Assembly: GCA_021736205.1 (NCBI GenBank)
Contig: JAIPGF010000001.1
Span: forward strand, 62,001-126,000
DNA length: 64,000 nucleotides
Origin: Candidatus Izemoplasma sp.
GTDB taxonomy: Bacteria > Bacillota_I > Bacilli_A > Izemoplasmatales > Izemoplasmataceae
Direction of reading: 5' to 3'
Positions 61,477 to 64,000 of this stretch are shown here, one piece after another; position 1 is the first letter of the stretch, and every line of letters starts with the position of its first letter. The notes under the pieces are model-generated. The model searched no databases, was not told where the DNA came from, and saw nothing but the letters and a program-made list of their open reading frames with translations. A program made the position numbers and the translations under genes.

Positions 61477-62425
61477 ATTTCTTCAATACTTTTTGGACGA
61501 GTGGATGACGAATCACATCAACGCGTTCAAATTGAATGATTGAAATACCTTCAACTCCTTTTAACAGATTTATCGCATGAACTAACCCACTGTGGGTTTT
61601 ATGTGGTAAATCAATTTGTGTAATATCACCTGTGACAACCATTTTTGAATCAAACCCTAGACGGGTTAAAAATAGTTTCATTTGGTTTTTAGTGGTATTT
61701 TGCGCTTCATCTAAGATAACATATGCTTTTTCTAATGTGCGTCCGCGCATGTAAGCAAGGGGCGCAATCTCAATGATGCCGTTTTCAATTAAGTCATCGG
61801 TTTGTTTGTGACCTAATGCTTCATACAACGCATCGTATAACGGTCTTAAATAAGGATCGACTTTTTCTTTTAAATCACCGGGTAAAAATCCTAATTTCTC
61901 TCCTGCTTCAACCGCAGGGCGCGTTAGGATTATTTTTTTAACTGATCCTGATTTTAATGCTTTAACGGCATTTAATACTGCCACATATGTTTTTCCAGTA
62001 CCAGCAGGACCAACACCAAACACAAGATCATTTTTATTTATTGATTTAATGTAGTGCTTTTGATTAATTGTTTTGGCATAAATTGGCTTACCTTCAACTG
62101 TATTTGTGATGAGTAAGCGATGAATATAAATATCAATAATTGCTTCTTGGGTTTTTGTTTCTGCGAGTTTAGCAATATAAATAACATCGCGTTCGCTTAA
62201 AACAACGTTGTTGTCTGCAATAGCTATTAAACTAGAAAATATTTTCTCGAGTTGTTTTTTGGTTGTTTCATCAGCTTTTTCTAGTAAGATATCGTCGCCT
62301 TTTGTATGGATATCAACGTTAAAAAGAGATTTTAGAATCTCCAAGTTTTTATCATTATTCCCAATAACCATACGAAATGTATCTAAGGTATTGAATGTTA
62401 TATCTAGTTTGATTAAATCAGCCAA
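61439..62425 (-). CDS. phoH: PhoH-like ATPase
   Basis: A 328-residue PhoH family P-loop protein with Walker A VGPAGTGKTYVAVLNAV, RPAVEAGEKLGFLPGDLKEK, Walker B VILDEAQNTT and VTGDITQIDLP. Probably an RNA-related ATPase linked to YbeY function. The start appears to be TTG at 62423-62425 with AAGGA about ten bases upstream; no ATG is available. It ends in TGA. Confidence 0.94.
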   Translation of the reverse strand: MADLIKLDITFNTLDTFRMVIGNNDKNLEILKSLFNVDIHTKGDDILLEKADETTKKQLEKIFSSLIAIADNNVVLSERDVIYIAKLAETKTQEAIIDIYIHRLLITNTVEGKPIYAKTINQKHYIKSINKNDLVFGVGPAGTGKTYVAVLNAVKALKSGSVKKIILTRPAVEAGEKLGFLPGDLKEKVDPYLRPLYDALYEALGHKQTDDLIENGIIEIAPLAYMRGRTLEKAYVILDEAQNTTKNQMKLFLTRLGFDSKMVVTGDITQIDLPHKTHSGLVHAINLLKGVEGISIIQFERVDVIRHPLVQKVLKKYETYENNYNKLL

Positions 62426-62446
62426 TATATCACGTTCCTTATATAT

Positions 62447-62455
62447 AGTATACCA
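62447..62455 (-). promoter_or_regulatory. phoH-ybeY-cdd-era-recO promoter, extended -10
   Basis: Minus strand TGG-TATACT about 22 nt before the TTG start. No terminator was seen between mtaB and phoH, so some read-through from mtaB is likely. Confidence 0.5.
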
Positions 62456-62495
62456 TAAATAGCTCTTTTAGTGTGCTTAAATATTAACAAATTCT

Positions 62496-63791
62496 TTAAG
62501 GGTTGTAAAGGGAAGCTGTTGTGTTATTGTAGGCGAGTTGTTTTAGTTTAACAGGGCGAATGGTGTTATGTAATGATTCATCTTTTTTAACTTTAACACT
62601 TATATAATTTTCTGTATGTCCATAAGTGTATTTATCGTCACTACTTTCAAATAACACATGAAGGATCTGATCTTTATTGCTTTTGATAAAATGCTCCGCA
62701 AGTGTCTCGTTTAACGCAAGTAAATCGTTGCGTCGTTTTGTTTTGATAATCCCGTTTACTTTAGGGGTTAATTTAGCTGCCTTTGTGCCACTACGTTTTG
62801 AGTAAGGAAAGACATGTAGTTCACTAAAGGCAATGCGCTTAACATTTTTTAATGTTTCTATGTGATCTTCATCTGTTTCTGTGGGAAATCCAGTGATGAT
62901 GTCGGTTGTGATCGCTATATTTGGTAGTTTTTCCCTAATTTCATCAATACGGTCTTTAAAAGTTTGAATGGTATATTTGCGTTTCATTTTCTTTAATATT
63001 ATATCGGAACCTGCTTGCAATGGTATATGGAGATGATTGACAAATACGTCACTTTCTGCCATTAAACTGATAATCTCATCACTTAATTCATTGATTTCTA
63101 TCGATGAAAGTCTGAGTCGTTTAAGATGCGGGATGGTAGCACATTCTACTAATAAGTCAAACAACGAATAATCCTCTAAATCTAGACCATACCCCCCTGT
63201 ATGTATCCCCGTAAGAATAATTTCTTTATAGTTGTTGTTAACAAGTTCTTTTATTTCTTTAAGAATGACTTCTTTAGGGCGGGAACGAACAGGACCACGT
63301 GCATAAGGAATTATACAATAAGAACAAAAGTTATTACATCCATCTTGTATTTTTACATAAGCTCTTGTTTGTTCTTTAAAGTTGGTTACGTGTATTTCAT
63401 CAAAGACTTTGTATTTAGAGACATCTTCGACATTGATATACTGCGCACGTTTTCTTAAAGAATCTTTTATGTAGGTGACAAGTTTTTCACGATGGGTGGT
63501 ACCTAATATAATATCAACACCCCTTATCGCTTCAATTTCTTCTGTACTTACTTGTGAATAACACCCCATAACAGCAATAACGGCGTCCGGATTTTGCCGG
63601 TTTAGTCGTCTAATGATTTTACGACTTTTCGCATCGGCGTTGTTAGTTACTGTGCAAGTATTGATCACGTAAGCATCTGCTTGGTCTGTGTAATCTACTA
63701 TGTCAAAGCCTGCTTTGACAAATAAATTTGAAATACTTTCTGTTTCATAGGTATTAACTTTACAGCCCAGGGTATAAAAGGCAATTTTCAT
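62496..63791 (-). CDS. mtaB: tRNA threonylcarbamoyladenosine methylthiotransferase MtaB
   Basis: A 431-residue radical-SAM methylthiotransferase that makes ms2t6A at position 37 of tRNA. N-terminal UPF0004 domain with three cluster cysteines (GCKVN, NTCTVT, GCYSQ), radical-SAM motif CNNFCSYC followed by IIPYARGPVRSRP, and a C-terminal TRAM domain. GGGAGGT precedes the ATG. Located after dnaJ-like sequence, as in Bacilli where mtaB (yqeV) lies downstream of dnaJ. Confidence 0.95.
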   Translation of the reverse strand: MKIAFYTLGCKVNTYETESISNLFVKAGFDIVDYTDQADAYVINTCTVTNNADAKSRKIIRRLNRQNPDAVIAVMGCYSQVSTEEIEAIRGVDIILGTTHREKLVTYIKDSLRKRAQYINVEDVSKYKVFDEIHVTNFKEQTRAYVKIQDGCNNFCSYCIIPYARGPVRSRPKEVILKEIKELVNNNYKEIILTGIHTGGYGLDLEDYSLFDLLVECATIPHLKRLRLSSIEINELSDEIISLMAESDVFVNHLHIPLQAGSDIILKKMKRKYTIQTFKDRIDEIREKLPNIAITTDIITGFPTETDEDHIETLKNVKRIAFSELHVFPYSKRSGTKAAKLTPKVNGIIKTKRRNDLLALNETLAEHFIKSNKDQILHVLFESSDDKYTYGHTENYISVKVKKDESLHNTIRPVKLKQLAYNNTTASLYNP

Positions 63792-63889
63792 AGTGTACCT
63801 CCCGTCTTTATGAATGAACTAATAGGGTTGTTTATGCAGGATACATCTGATTCTTATTTACTTAATGATCTATAAATATCGTTATAACT

Positions 63890-63898
63890 AGTATAACA
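63890..63898 (-). promoter_or_regulatory. mtaB promoter, extended -10
   Basis: Minus strand TGT-TATACT, giving a leader of about 90 nt before mtaB. No structured RNA recognised in the leader. Confidence 0.5.
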
Positions 63899-63906
63899 TA
63901 TATCAA

Positions 63907-63930
63907 AAAAAGGTTTATAAAAACCTTTTT
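63907..63930 (-). terminator. Terminator after the dnaJ-like gene
   Basis: Ten-base stem AAAAAGGTTT / AAACCTTTTT with an ATAA loop, overlapping the stop codon, with a T run on the minus strand. Confidence 0.82.
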
Positions 63931-64000
63931 TAAGATGTGAATGCATTTTTTACTTTATCGAAAAACGAGTCATCGTTTTGTAAGTTTGTTTGATCGAGTT
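63930..64000 (-). CDS. C-terminal end of a gene, probably dnaJ (cut by window edge)
   Basis: The last 23 codons read LDQTNLQNDDSFFDKVKNAFTS before a TAA stop. A charged linker ending in FFDKVKNAF is common at the end of DnaJ proteins, and dnaJ sits upstream of mtaB in Firmicutes. With so little sequence the assignment rests mainly on context. Confidence 0.5.
   Translation of the reverse strand, partial: LDQTNLQNDDSFFDKVKNAFTS

Noticed and set aside
1-64000. Mycoplasma-type genetic code (TGA as Trp)
   Set aside because: Several complete genes end in TGA at the expected length (phoH, lspA, the 21977 gene) and Trp residues are coded by TGG.
1-64000. CRISPR array, insertion sequence, prophage or tRNA/rRNA genes
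   Set aside because: No regularly spaced direct repeats, transposase or integrase motifs, CCA-ended cloverleaf or rRNA signature stretches were seen.

Overview
This window is about 64 kb of very AT-rich chromosomal DNA from a low-GC Gram-positive (Firmicutes/Mollicutes-type) bacterium. Housekeeping gene orders are Bacillota-like (truB-ribF-rpsO, glyS-dnaG-rpoD-trmK-nif3, phoH-ybeY-cdd-era-recO, parE-parC, hisS-aspS behind a T-box). TGA is used as a stop (for example phoH, lspA, yolD-linked polymerase and the 21977-22840 gene) and TGG encodes Trp, so the code is the standard bacterial one and not the Mycoplasma/Spiroplasma one. Acholeplasma/Izemoplasma/Haloplasma-like lineages are the best guess, but nothing here fixes the genus. 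Almost all genes are on the minus strand; the plus-strand genes are a flavodoxin-like reductase, rnhC, ferritin, one secreted/membrane hypothetical, plsY and a small ferredoxin. I see no rRNA, tRNA, insertion sequence, prophage or CRISPR array.

Layout. 1-9.7 kb: 5' part of pnp, a YebE-like membrane protein, an AI-2E-type permease, rpsO-ribF-truB, trxA, mutS2, rnhC and ferritin. 9.7-21.8 kb: a carbohydrate island. It holds a lipoprotein binding protein and two permeases, two GH65 phosphorylase-type enzymes, beta-phosphoglucomutase, a PfkB (fructokinase-like) kinase, a sucrose-phosphate-synthase-like GT4 enzyme and a LacI regulator. Two minus-strand promoters, one before the second GH65 gene and one before the first permease, carry the same 17-nt operator-like element at the same distance from the -10 box; the permease promoter also carries a perfect match to the CcpA cre consensus. 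The simplest reading is an imported glucoside that is split by phosphorolysis to beta-glucose-1-phosphate, converted to glucose-6-phosphate, with fructose phosphorylated by the kinase. The job of the sucrose-phosphate-synthase homologue is open.

22-32.5 kb: a secreted/membrane hypothetical, a YolD-UvrX type translesion polymerase pair, then a long tightly packed minus-strand operon (msrA, psuK, psuG, dCMP deaminase, SepM/YlbL-type protease, small membrane protein, lspA, rluD-type synthase, zinc-dependent phospholipase-C-like protein). 32.5-47 kb: tcdA, a second AI-2E permease, hisS-aspS under a T-box whose specifier reads overlapping Asp and His codons, and a second long operon (Fic-like regulator, nadC, argS, recJ, apt, relA, dtd and two GNAT genes, one broken by two one-base homopolymer shifts). 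47-64 kb: topoisomerase IV, plsY, yneF, ferredoxin, and the replication/transcription/translation operons listed above, ending in mtaB and the last codons of what is probably dnaJ.

Points most worth a second look: the exact 17-bp inverted repeat linking the yebE promoter spacer to the first 17 bases of its coding region; the catalytically degenerate Fic protein joined to nadC; the GACAC T-box specifier; the LacI operator pair and the SPS/GH65 gene combination; the twice-frameshifted acetyltransferase; and two short palindromes that covary between unrelated operons.
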